Shown here in pieces: positions 18,077 to 25,383 of a stretch of 64,000 nt of DNA. Each line of letters starts with the position of its first letter. Within the stretch, counting starts at the first letter, position 1. The notes under the pieces were generated by a model, which saw only the letters and a list, made by a program, of their open reading frames with translations, did no database searches and was not told the DNA's origin. The position numbers and the translations under genes were made by a program. The DNA comes from Rhizobium leguminosarum (lineage in GTDB: Bacteria; Pseudomonadota; Alphaproteobacteria; Rhizobiales; Rhizobiaceae), in NCBI RefSeq assembly GCF_004123835.1, contig NZ_MZMU01000024.1, positions 62,001 to 126,000 on the forward strand, read 5' to 3'.

Positions 18077-18966
18077 AGTTCTTCATCTTGCACGAGCACT
18101 CTCGCTTCATGCAGCAAGGCCGACACAAGCGGCGTGAAGGGCTCGCGATAAGGCGCAACAAGGCCGACCAGATGATGCGCCTCCGGCTCGACGATCGGGA
18201 TCATGCGGATTTCCACTGGAAATCCGAAGGATTTTGCAACGTTGCGCGGCATGATGCTCGCCCAGCGTCCGGTCCTGACATGCGAGAACAACACGATCAT
18301 CGAGTTGGATTCGAGCGTCGGATGTGCCGTGGCGCCTGCTTCCATCAAGTGCCGGTTGATGATCCGACGGTTCTGCATGTCGGCAGTCAATAGACAAAGC
18401 CGAAGATCGCCGATCTCCCGCCAGGTCACGTTGTCGCGATCGGATAACGGGCTGCCGGCAGCCGTGATCAGATTATAGCGCTCGGCATAAAGGGGAACGG
18501 TGGTGACGCGGCCGAGCGGTTCGTTTTCGAGATAGGTGATACCGGCATCGATTTCGAGGTTTTCGAGCATGCTCAGCACCTGCAGCGAATTCCGCGAGAC
18601 GATCGAAAACGTCACGCCGGGATGCCTCTCCTGAAACGGTGTGGTGATGCGCGAAAGCATGGCGAGCGCGGTCGGAATAGCGGCGAGGCGGATGTGGCCG
18701 GAAAGACCGCGGCGCGCGGCGCGCATCTCTTCGCGCATGGTGCGGGCATCGCCGACGATGCGCCGGGCCCATTCGAGCACACGCTGCCCCTCGGGCGTCA
18801 GCCCCTGGAACCGTGAACCGCGCTGCACCAGCATGACGCCGAGCTGATCCTCGAGCTGCCGGATGGCCGCCGAAAGCGTCGGCTGCGAAATCCCGCACTC
18901 CTCCGCAGCGCGGCCAAAATGCTTTTCATTGGCAAGGGCGATGAAGAATTCCAGCTTGTCGATCAT
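18073..18966 (-). CDS. LysR family regulator, probable fds operon regulator
   Basis: 297 residues. N-terminal winged helix (IALANEKHFGRAAEECGISQPTLSAAIRQLE, residues 8-38) and a complete effector-binding domain from residue 90. It sits directly upstream of the fds operon on the same strand. This arrangement (lysR-fdsGBACD) is a common one in alpha- and betaproteobacteria, and the regulator is usually named FdsR. Formate or another carboxylate as effector is inference from position. Confidence 0.88.
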   Translation of the reverse strand: MIDKLEFFIALANEKHFGRAAEECGISQPTLSAAIRQLEDQLGVMLVQRGSRFQGLTPEGQRVLEWARRIVGDARTMREEMRAARRGLSGHIRLAAIPTALAMLSRITTPFQERHPGVTFSIVSRNSLQVLSMLENLEIDAGITYLENEPLGRVTTVPLYAERYNLITAAGSPLSDRDNVTWREIGDLRLCLLTADMQNRRIINRHLMEAGATAHPTLESNSMIVLFSHVRTGRWASIMPRNVAKSFGFPVEIRMIPIVEPEAHHLVGLVAPYREPFTPLVSALLHEARVLVQDEEL

Positions 18967-19044
18967 CCGGTCTCCCGATCCGGCGTGACATCATCCGGGT
19001 CAGTTCATCTTTGACGCAGCAGCCGTGCTGCGCAAGGGCGATCG

Positions 19045-19161
19045 CTAGATCAGGATGATTTTAGGCCCGATCGGCCTAAAATCTGAATCCTGATCTAAAT
19101 CAAAGAAATAGAGCATGATGTCGTCCGATAAACCGCGCACACTTTTCGGCATCATGCTCTA
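19045..19161. repeat. Two-hairpin intergenic repeat, copy A (RIME-like)
   Basis: First hairpin 19047-19096 (AGATCAGGAT...ATCCTGATCT, inner TTTTAGGC/GCCTAAAA). Linker AAATCAAAGAAAT. Second hairpin 19110-19160 (AGAGCATGATG...CATCATGCTCT). Copies B and C have the same layout and share the second hairpin almost base for base. It fits the published description of RIME1, a roughly 108-bp rhizobial intergenic element with two palindromes. It lies between lysR and the ArsR gene, at the latter's 3' end. Confidence 0.9.
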
Positions 19162-19500
19162 ACTGTTTTCTGCAGCCGGAAAAAGATCGAACAGCGATTC
19201 GAGGAAGGCAAGCACGCTGACATTGCCGATGCTGTAATAGACCAGCCTGCCCTGACGGCGCGTATGGACCAGGCCTTCGAGCCTTAACCGCGCCAGTTGC
19301 TGCGAGACCATTGCCTGCTGTATGCCGAGGATATTTTCGATTTCACTCACCGTCCGCTCCTCGTTCGCCAGTATGCAGAGGATCAGAAGCCGGGTCTGGT
19401 GCGCTAGCGCTTTCAGCAGGTCGCTCGCTTCATGGGCTTTTCCAGCGAGTGTGTGCAATTCGTGGCCGGTCATCCCCGGCTTGGGTTTGGGCAACGGCAT
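19159..19500 (-). CDS. ArsR/SmtB family transcriptional regulator
   Basis: 113 residues from the ATG at 19500. A winged helix is clear: SDLLKALAHQTRLLILCILANEERTVSEIENILGI then QQAMVSQQLARLRLEGLVHTRRQGRLVYYSIG. Sequence style is that of the BigR/YgaV sulfur-responsive branch, but only one cysteine (in LLILCIL) is present, where BigR uses two, so sulfide/persulfide sensing is not supported. Frames starting further up (to 19539) would begin inside the predicted promoter -10 region, which is why the downstream ATG is chosen. Its 3' end runs into the repeat element at 19045-19161. Confidence 0.82.
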   Translation of the reverse strand: MPLPKPKPGMTGHELHTLAGKAHEASDLLKALAHQTRLLILCILANEERTVSEIENILGIQQAMVSQQLARLRLEGLVHTRRQGRLVYYSIGNVSVLAFLESLFDLFPAAENS

Positions 19501-19542
19501 TCGGTATCTCGGAAGGACGGCAATGAGGTAGATCAGCACAAT

Positions 19543-19570
19543 AGCATATTCGCAGAAGCGAATTGGTCAA
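19543..19570 (-). promoter_or_regulatory. Promoter with palindromic operator for the ArsR gene
   Basis: On the minus strand: -35 TTGACC (19570-19565), 16-base spacer, -10 TATGCT (19548-19543). The spacer is occupied by a perfect inverted repeat ATTCGC-N4-GCGAAT (19548-19563). An operator between -35 and -10 is the classic position for ArsR-type autorepression. Confidence 0.65.
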
Positions 19571-19602
19571 AATGAAGAAATGCCAAAAAAGGTCCAAGTA
19601 AA

Positions 19603-20373
19603 TCAGCAGATAAGCTGACCGCCATTGATCTCGATCACCTGTCCGGTGATGTAACCCGAGAGGGCAGGAGCGGCCAGGAACAGATAGGCGGGAGCACAAT
19701 CCTCCGCCGTGCCGAGCCGCTGCAGGGGGATGGATTTTCTTGTCTGCTCCAGCTTTTCGCGGGAGGAATAGCGCTCATGGAAATCCGTCTCGATCGTTCC
19801 TGGCGACACGCAATTGACGCGGATTCCGTCCGGTGCCAGCTCACGGGCAAGCGCCTTGGAATAGGTCGCAACGAAGGCTTTCGAGGCCGAATAGATCGAG
19901 GAACCGGGGCTGCCGCCGGTCAGCGCCGAAATCGAAACCGTGTTGACGATGGCAGCGCCTTCAGCCGCCTTCAATGCCGGCAACAGCGCCCGGGTCAGCG
20001 CCACGACCGATGTCTGGTTGAGCCGCACGATCGCCTCATATTCTGCGTCAGTGAGCGTGGCAGCGGGAAAACGGCCAAGCATGGTGCCGGCATTGTTGAC
20101 GAGCACATCGACCTTATCGAAGAAGGCGAGAGCATCCTCGGCAAATTTCGCTGCCCCACCGATTGCGGAGAAATCGGCATTAAGCAGCAGCGCCCGTCTT
20201 TCGGATTCAGCCGTCAGCAGGAAATCCGGCAGGTCGCGTCCCGGCTTGCGCCCGGTATGGACGATCACCTTCGCGCCGCAGTCCAGGAACTGCCGGGCCA
20301 CTTCAAGGCCGATGCCGCGGCCGGCGCCAGTCACCACGACATTGCGATTTTCGAACAGTCTGGGATGGAACAC
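19603..20373 (-). CDS. Short-chain dehydrogenase/reductase (SDR), classical
   Basis: 256 residues from a GTG at 20373, chosen because GAGGAGG lies eight bases upstream and the Rossmann fold begins directly after (NRNVVVTGAGRGIGLEVA); an ATG frame at 20427 would add 18 unrelated residues. Motifs: TGAGRGIG for NAD(P), NNAGTM, catalytic S and YSASK, and SPGTIETD. The C-terminal INGGQLIC is usual. The substrate cannot be read. It lies in the same direction as, and 103 bases upstream of, the ArsR regulator, which has its own promoter. Confidence 0.88.
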   Translation of the reverse strand: MFHPRLFENRNVVVTGAGRGIGLEVARQFLDCGAKVIVHTGRKPGRDLPDFLLTAESERRALLLNADFSAIGGAAKFAEDALAFFDKVDVLVNNAGTMLGRFPAATLTDAEYEAIVRLNQTSVVALTRALLPALKAAEGAAIVNTVSISALTGGSPGSSIYSASKAFVATYSKALARELAPDGIRVNCVSPGTIETDFHERYSSREKLEQTRKSIPLQRLGTAEDCAPAYLFLAAPALSGYITGQVIEINGGQLIC

Positions 20374-20495
20374 GAAGCCGTCCTCCTCGCGGACAGTGCC
20401 GCCGGTTGCGTCATTCGCCCTTAACATATGAGCGTGCCGACCGAAAGGAAGGCGCGCATCGATCTTTCTGGGAAGACGTCACCTTCCAACGAAGA

Positions 20496-20960
20496 CTAGC
20501 CTTCGGCTTCGAGAAGCCGCGCACCCGGCCCTTCCTTGCCGAGCCGGTCGCAGGGATTGCGCAACGGACAGCTTTCGATCGACAGGCAGCCGCAGCCGAT
20601 GCAGCCGGTCAAACGGTCGCGCAGCAGGCTAAGCCGCCTGATTCGCGCGTCGAGATTATCCTTCCACAGCGCCGACAGCGTCTGCCAATCGGCGACGGTC
20701 GGCGTGCGCCCCTGCGGCAGGGACTCGAACGCCGCCTGGATTTCCGAAAGCGGAATGCCGACGCGCTGCGCCACCTTGATGATGCCGAGCCGGCGAAGCA
20801 CGTCGCGTCCGTAGCGGCGCTGGTTGCCGCGGGAGCGAATGCTCGAGATCAGCCCTTTGGTTTCGTAAAAATGCAGCGCCGAGACGGCAAGGCCGCTGCG
20901 TTCCGCCACGTCGCCGACTGTCAGGAGCTTGCCGAGCGGCGTTGCGGGAATCGTATTCAT
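20496..20960 (-). CDS. soxR: Redox-sensitive regulator SoxR
   Basis: 154 residues, MerR family. DNA-binding helix LTVGDVAERSGLAVSALHFYETKGLI (13-38) and RGNQRRYGRDVLRRL; dimerisation helix; four cysteines C120, C123, C125 and C131 in the order CxxCxCx5C that holds the [2Fe-2S] sensor. The spacing matches E. coli SoxR (119/122/124/130). Outside the enterics SoxR usually controls small redox-protecting genes directly rather than soxS; here the divergent FMN reductase is the obvious target. Confidence 0.96.
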   Translation of the reverse strand: MNTIPATPLGKLLTVGDVAERSGLAVSALHFYETKGLISSIRSRGNQRRYGRDVLRRLGIIKVAQRVGIPLSEIQAAFESLPQGRTPTVADWQTLSALWKDNLDARIRRLSLLRDRLTGCIGCGCLSIESCPLRNPCDRLGKEGPGARLLEAEG

Positions 20961-20966
20961 CGCCTC

Positions 20967-20997
20967 TTGACCTCAAGATTAGTTGAGGTTTTATAAG
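20967..20997 (+). promoter_or_regulatory. SoxR box and promoter of the FMN reductase gene
   Basis: The 18-base palindrome CCTCAAGATTAGTTGAGG (20971-20988) closely matches the E. coli soxS operator. It sits between -35 TTGACC (20967-20972) and -10 TATAAG (20992-20997), with a 19-base spacer, two bases longer than optimal, which is the signature of promoters untwisted by MerR-family activators. Confidence 0.92.
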
Positions 20998-21043
20998 CCT
21001 TGCTCCAGCAATCGTAAAGCCCAATCGCGAGAAGGAGCGACGC

Positions 21044-21619
21044 ATGAAAACATCCATCAGGCTGGCGGTGATCTACGGAAGCACGAGAAAGGGCCGCATC
21101 TGCGACCGGGTGGTCAAATGGCTGACGCACGAACTCGTCCGCTTCCCGCAATTCGATATCGACATCATCGATCCGCTGGATTTTGCGCTGCCGGCCGACC
21201 GTGACATGGCGCACCCCGAAATCGACAGGCTCGCCGGGCGGCTCGGCATGGCCGACGCCTTCATCATCGTCACGCCGGAATACAATCACAGCTTCACCGC
21301 CGCGTTGAAATCGACCATCGATCTGTTTTTCGAGCCCTGGCAGGGCAAGCCGGTCGCCTTTGTTTCCTATGGCGGCATTTCCGGTGGCCTGCGCGCCGTC
21401 GAACAGTTGCGACTGGTCTTTGCCGAACTCCACGCCGTCACCATCCGCGATTCGGTCAGCTTTTCCGCGCCATGGAGCCGCTTCGACGTCGCCGGACGGC
21501 TTCACGATCCGAGCGACGCTCTGCACACGCTCGACCGGATGATGGCGCGGCTGGAATGGTGGACGCGGGCGCTCATTGCCGCGCGCGGCGATCATCCCTA
21601 CGCCGATATCGCCGCTTGA
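21044..21619 (+). CDS. NADPH-dependent FMN reductase family protein
   Basis: 191 residues, flavodoxin-like fold. The FMN phosphate loop is IYGSTRKGRICD (residues 10-21); the second signature is TPEYNHSFTAALKSTID, followed by FVSYGGISGG. Such enzymes reduce flavins or quinones by two electrons with NAD(P)H. Its promoter carries a SoxR box and soxR is divergent, so the likely job is removing redox-cycling quinones or dyes. A strong terminator follows. Confidence 0.88.
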   Translation: MKTSIRLAVIYGSTRKGRICDRVVKWLTHELVRFPQFDIDIIDPLDFALPADRDMAHPEIDRLAGRLGMADAFIIVTPEYNHSFTAALKSTIDLFFEPWQGKPVAFVSYGGISGGLRAVEQLRLVFAELHAVTIRDSVSFSAPWSRFDVAGRLHDPSDALHTLDRMMARLEWWTRALIAARGDHPYADIAA

Positions 21620-21665
21620 GACGAAGGGCTCCGGTTCCGTTCCCGGCAGGTACGGAACCTTTGGG

Positions 21666-21698
21666 AACACCCGGGCAGATCCTCCGCCCGGGTGTTTT
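21666..21698 (+). terminator. Rho-independent terminator after the FMN reductase gene
   Basis: Ten-base stem ACACCCGGGC / GCCCGGGTGT around a nine-base loop, then TTTCC. A second pair GGTTCC..GGAACC lies just upstream. Confidence 0.85.
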
Positions 21699-21789
21699 CC
21701 GTCACATCCGGTTCATTCCGACCGCACGGACGGGTTCGCAATTTTGCGGTTGCGGGGAGAAAACCCCGGTGATAGTTTCCGCGCAAATA

Positions 21790-21880
21790 ACAGGGGAGCT
21801 CCGTATTGCCGGGGCTGAGATGTGAGGCGCAAGCCTCTGGACCCTTCAAAGCTGATCTGGGTAATGCCAGCGGAGCGAGG
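21790..21880 (+). ncRNA. TPP riboswitch (THI element)
   Basis: All conserved blocks are present: GGGGAGCTCCG, GGGGCTGAGATG, GACCCTTCAAAGCTGATC and CTGGGTAATGCCAGCGGAGC. P1 pairs GCTCCG (21798-21803) with CGGAGC (21871-21876). The 3' strand of P1 is itself part of the Shine-Dalgarno region of ykoF (ATG at 21886), so TPP binding would hide the ribosome site directly. It controls ykoF-thiX-thiZ-thiY. Confidence 0.96.
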
Positions 21881-21885
21881 TTCAG

Positions 21886-22494
21886 ATGTTCTCAGGCGCA
21901 CAAGTGTCACTCTACCCGATGTCCGACAATTTCGTCGGCATCATTCTCGATGCCGTCAAGGCGCTCGATCCCTATCGCGACCGGCTGCGCATCGAGACCG
22001 ATGACATCTCCACGCTGCTGGTCGGCCCGCCTGACATTCTCTTCGCCGCCATGCACGATCTTTTCGTCGCTGCAGCAAAGACCGGCGAGCATTGCGTGCT
22101 GTCCGCTGCCATTTCACGCGGCTGCCCCGGCGAGCCCGACGACGCCATCTGCGGCGTCAACCCTTCCCTCGGTCAGGCGGAGCCGCTTGCCGAGCGTATA
22201 ACAGCCGCACTTGCCGCCGTTGAAACCACCGCCGAGACCGGACAGCCGACCGTTGCGCAATTCTCGCTCTACGTCATGGGAACCGGTACCCATATGGACG
22301 AGATCTACGGCTGCATCGACTTCCTGAAGCGCTCCGGCACCTTCGACCGCGCCAAGAATTTCTGCACCAGGCTCGGTGGCGACGCCGGCGCGGTCTTCGC
22401 CACCATTCGTGAGGCCTTCTTTCGCTTCGGCGACCCCGCGGGACATGTGACCCTCGACATCACGGTTTCCGCGAATAGCCCGACGAAAGCCTGA
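21886..22494 (+). CDS. ykoF: YkoF family thiamine/hydroxymethylpyrimidine-binding protein
   Basis: 202 residues made of two similar ferredoxin-like halves: AQVSLYPMSDNFVGIILDAVKAL...DDISTLLVGPPDILFAAMHDLF and AQFSLYVMGTGTHMDEIYGCIDFL...FCTRLGGDAGAVFATIREAF. YkoF binds thiamine in Bacillus and is found with HMP/thiamine transporters. It is the first gene behind the TPP riboswitch, 12 bases before the permease. It has no signal peptide and so acts in the cytoplasm. Confidence 0.92.
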   Translation: MFSGAQVSLYPMSDNFVGIILDAVKALDPYRDRLRIETDDISTLLVGPPDILFAAMHDLFVAAAKTGEHCVLSAAISRGCPGEPDDAICGVNPSLGQAEPLAERITAALAAVETTAETGQPTVAQFSLYVMGTGTHMDEIYGCIDFLKRSGTFDRAKNFCTRLGGDAGAVFATIREAFFRFGDPAGHVTLDITVSANSPTKA

Positions 22495-22506
22495 AATCGA
22501 ACGCTG

Positions 22507-23313
22507 ATGACACCATCGCAACCATCGGAATCGCGCCTTGCCGCGCTCCGCACCGCTCTCTACCGGGGCATACCCGCCTTGCTCGCCGGCTGCGTCTTCT
22601 TGGCGGCATGGGAACTCTATGTCGATCTTTCCGGCATCAAACCTTCCATCCTGCCGGCGCCTTCGCGCATCGTCATCCAGGGCTGGCTGAACCGCGAGGC
22701 GCTGATTGCCAACACCTGGCCGACGCTTGGCGCGACACTCGGTGGTTTCGCCCTGTCGCTTGCCTTCGCCTTCGCCGCCTCGATCCTCATGGATTTCGTG
22801 CCCTTCATGCGCCGGGCATTGCTGCCGATCTTCATCGCCAGCCAGACCCTGCCGCTGGTGGCGATCGCGCCCCTCGTCGTCCTTTGGTTCGGCTTCGGCC
22901 TGTTGCCGAAGGTGCTGCTGGTGGCGCTCGTCACCTTCTTCCCGCTGCTCGTCGCCTTGCTGCAGGGCTATGAATCAACCGACCGCGACATCGCCGAATT
23001 GCTGAATTCGATGAAGGCGAGCCGCTGGCGCATTTTCCGCCTGGCACGGCTTCCCTCCTCCCTGCCTTACTTTTTCGCCGGCCTCAGAATCTCGATCACC
23101 TATGCCGTTGTCGGCGCGATCTTTGCCGAATATGCCGGTGCCGCCCGCGGCCTCGGCATCTATATCCTCAACGCCAAAAACAATTTCCGTCCCGATCTCG
23201 TGCTCGCCGCCGTCGTCGTCAGCGCCGTGCTGACACTCTGCCTCTTCGGAGCGACGCTGATGATCCAGCGCCTCGTCATGCCCTGGCAACCATCCGGGGA
23301 GCAGCGCCGATGA
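22507..23313 (+). CDS. thiX: ABC transporter permease, ThiX-type (thiamine precursor)
   Basis: 268 residues, about six membrane segments. The EAA loop that contacts the ATPase is LLNSMKASRWRIFRLARLPSSLP (about residues 163-185). It belongs to the nitrate/taurine/NMT1-type permease family; the pyrimidine assignment comes from the TPP riboswitch, ykoF and the NMT1/THI5-like binding protein in the same unit. It overlaps the ATPase gene by four bases (ATGA). Confidence 0.87.
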   Translation: MTPSQPSESRLAALRTALYRGIPALLAGCVFLAAWELYVDLSGIKPSILPAPSRIVIQGWLNREALIANTWPTLGATLGGFALSLAFAFAASILMDFVPFMRRALLPIFIASQTLPLVAIAPLVVLWFGFGLLPKVLLVALVTFFPLLVALLQGYESTDRDIAELLNSMKASRWRIFRLARLPSSLPYFFAGLRISITYAVVGAIFAEYAGAARGLGIYILNAKNNFRPDLVLAAVVVSAVLTLCLFGATLMIQRLVMPWQPSGEQRR

Positions 23314-24122
23314 GCGATGGAATGGTTGAACTGCGCCACATCTCGAAGTCCTTCGACGGCATGAAGGTGCTGGGCGATATTTCGCTCACCGTCGCAGACG
23401 GCGAGTTCGTATCGATCGTCGGCCCCTCCGGTTCCGGAAAATCGACGGTGCTGCGACTGCTGACACAGGCTCTGCGCCCCGATACCGGCACGATGCTTTT
23501 CAAGGGCGCGCCGCTGGAACAGGCGCCGCATTCCTTCGCCTTCATGCCGCAGCGCGATGCGCTGATGCCCTGGCGCCGGATCATCGACAATGCGGCACTC
23601 GGTCTCGAGGTGAAAGGCATGAGCCGTCGCGCGGCCCGCGCCACTGTGGCGCCTTTGTTCGAGAGCTTCGGCCTTGCCGGCTTCGAACACCACTATCCCT
23701 CCGAACTGTCCGGCGGCATGCGCCAGCGCGCCGCGCTGCTGCGCACCGTTGTCCAGACCCAGGACATGCTGCTGCTCGACGAACCTTTCGGCGCGCTCGA
23801 CGCGCTGACGCGTACGCAGATCCAGGAATGGCTGCAGGGCATGTGGACCGAACACCGCTGGACGGCGCTGCTGATCACCCATGATGTTCGCGAGGCCGTG
23901 TTCCTCTCCGACCGGATCTACGTGCTTTCGGCCCGTCCGGCGCGTATCATCCGCGAATTCCGCGTTCCCCTGCCCCGTCCGAGAAGCATTGCCGATCTCG
24001 GCTCGCCGGCGGCCCAGGCGATCGAAACCGAAATCCTGCAAACCCTGCTTCATCCGCTAGAACAGGATGATTTTAGGCCGGCCGGCCTAAAATCTGAATC
24101 CTGTTCTAATTTAAAGAGTTAG
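23310..24122 (+). CDS. thiZ: ABC transporter ATP-binding protein, ThiZ-type
   Basis: 270 residues. Walker A GPSGSGKST (38-46), signature LSGGMRQR, Walker B MLLLDEPFGALD and switch histidine in ITHD. It energises import with the ThiX-type permease. The last 21 codons (24057-24119, residues 250-270) and the stop codon lie in a two-hairpin repeat element: the frame reads through the whole first hairpin and ends on the TAG formed at the border of the second. The normal C terminus of the family ends around the LLHP position, so the element has replaced the original stop. Confidence 0.9.
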   Translation: MSDGMVELRHISKSFDGMKVLGDISLTVADGEFVSIVGPSGSGKSTVLRLLTQALRPDTGTMLFKGAPLEQAPHSFAFMPQRDALMPWRRIIDNAALGLEVKGMSRRAARATVAPLFESFGLAGFEHHYPSELSGGMRQRAALLRTVVQTQDMLLLDEPFGALDALTRTQIQEWLQGMWTEHRWTALLITHDVREAVFLSDRIYVLSARPARIIREFRVPLPRPRSIADLGSPAAQAIETEILQTLLHPLEQDDFRPAGLKSESCSNLKS

Positions 24123-24171
24123 AGCATGATGTCGTCCGAAAACCGCTCACACTTTTCGGCATCATGCTCTA
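24057..24171. repeat. Two-hairpin intergenic repeat, copy B (RIME-like), partly coding
   Basis: First hairpin 24059-24107 (AGAACAGGAT...ATCCTGTTCT with the TTTTAGGCCGGCCGGCCTAA core), linker TTTAAAGAGTT, second hairpin 24121-24170 (AGAGCATGAT...ATCATGCTCT). The second hairpin is base-for-base identical with copy C over about 48 bases. It lies inside the thi operon between thiZ and thiY, so it is transcribed, and its first half is translated as the end of ThiZ. Confidence 0.92.
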
Positions 24172-24190
24172 GAGACCTGAGGAGGTCACC

Positions 24191-25201
24191 ATGCTGCTTC
24201 TCACCCGTCGCCAGACGATCTTCGCCGCCATCGCGACAAGCCTCGCCGGCCGCCCGGCCTTCGCCCAATCGGCGCCCGCAAAGGTTCGCATCGCGCTCGA
24301 CTGGACACCCAACACCAACCATATCGGCATCTATGTCGCCAAGGCGAAGGGCTTCTATGCCGATGCCGGGCTCGATGTCGAGATTCTTCCCTTCACCGAT
24401 ACCAGCGCCGGAACGCTGGTGTCGAACGGCGTTGCCGATTTCGGCATCAGCAGCGAGATCGAGACCCTCACGCAGCGCGCTGGCGGCGGTGACGTGAAGA
24501 TGGTCTACGGCGTCGTCCAGACGGAAACCGCACGCCTGATCTTCAAGGGCGGACGCGACGACATCAAGAGCCCGAAAGACCTCGACGGCAAGACCTATGG
24601 CGGCTTTGGCGGCACCTGGGAGAGCGCGCTGATCTCCGCGATGATCCGCAATGACGGCGGCAAAGGCGACGTCAAGACCGTCACCCTCGGCACCTCCGCT
24701 TACGAGGCGCTGGACAATGGCTCGATCGATTTCACGCTGGAGATCTACACCTGGGAAGGCATCGCCGCCGAACTGGAAAACCGGAAGATTGGCCGCTTCC
24801 ACTATTCCGATTATGGCATTCCCGACGAGCAGACGACGGTCATCGTCTCCAGCGACGCCTATCTCTCCGCAAGTCGGGAACACGCCCGCGCCTTCATCCA
24901 GGCAACACGAAAGGGTTATGCCTACTCCGTCGACCATCCCGACGAAGCCTGCGACCTGCTGATCTCTGGAAGCAACGGCGCACTGATGAATGCGGAACTT
25001 GTAAAGGCTTCTCAGAAGGCATTGATCGAGGGGCACTTCCTGAAATCCGAGGCCGGCGTGATCGGTACGCTCGATCCGGCAAAGGCCGAGGCCCTCGGCG
25101 GCTTCCTGCTCGAGAACGGCATTCTGGTCGATGCCAATGGCGCCGCACTCAAGGAGAAGCCGGACTTTTCCACCTATTATACCAACGAACTTCTCGACTG
25201 A
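24191..25201 (+). CDS. thiY: ABC transporter substrate-binding protein, NMT1/THI5-like (ThiY-type)
   Basis: 336 residues. An export signal (MLLLTRRQTIFAAIATSLAG..AFA) has twin arginines, so Tat export is possible. The mature part starts KVRIALDWTPNTNHIGIYVAKAKGFY, the NMT1/THI5 signature; FGISSEIETL and GGFGGTWESA line the ligand site. Periplasmic binding of a pyrimidine precursor such as N-formyl-4-amino-5-aminomethyl-2-methylpyrimidine is known for ThiY. A GAGGAGG site precedes the ATG. Only the repeat element separates it from thiZ. Confidence 0.88.
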   Translation: MLLLTRRQTIFAAIATSLAGRPAFAQSAPAKVRIALDWTPNTNHIGIYVAKAKGFYADAGLDVEILPFTDTSAGTLVSNGVADFGISSEIETLTQRAGGGDVKMVYGVVQTETARLIFKGGRDDIKSPKDLDGKTYGGFGGTWESALISAMIRNDGGKGDVKTVTLGTSAYEALDNGSIDFTLEIYTWEGIAAELENRKIGRFHYSDYGIPDEQTTVIVSSDAYLSASREHARAFIQATRKGYAYSVDHPDEACDLLISGSNGALMNAELVKASQKALIEGHFLKSEAGVIGTLDPAKAEALGGFLLENGILVDANGAALKEKPDFSTYYTNELLD

Positions 25202-25245
25202 GCCCAACGCCTGCCTTGCCCGTCGCGGCTTTCCGCTGCAAAATC

Positions 25246-25364
25246 CCAGATACGGATTCAGATCTTGGGCCGATCCGGCCTAAGACCTGAATCCGTATCT
25301 AAATCAAAGAAGTGGAGCATGATGTCGTCCGAAAACCGCTCACACTTTTCGGCATCATGCTCTG
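25246..25364. repeat. Two-hairpin intergenic repeat, copy C (RIME-like)
   Basis: First hairpin 25248-25300 with perfect 14-base arms AGATACGGATTCAG / CTGAATCCGTATCT; linker AAATCAAAGAAGT as in copy A; second hairpin 25315-25362. It lies between thiY and the acyltransferase gene. A long frame for the acyltransferase runs back into it, but the likely start is downstream. Confidence 0.92.
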
Positions 25365-25383
25365 GGCAAGGTGGGGAGGCAGG

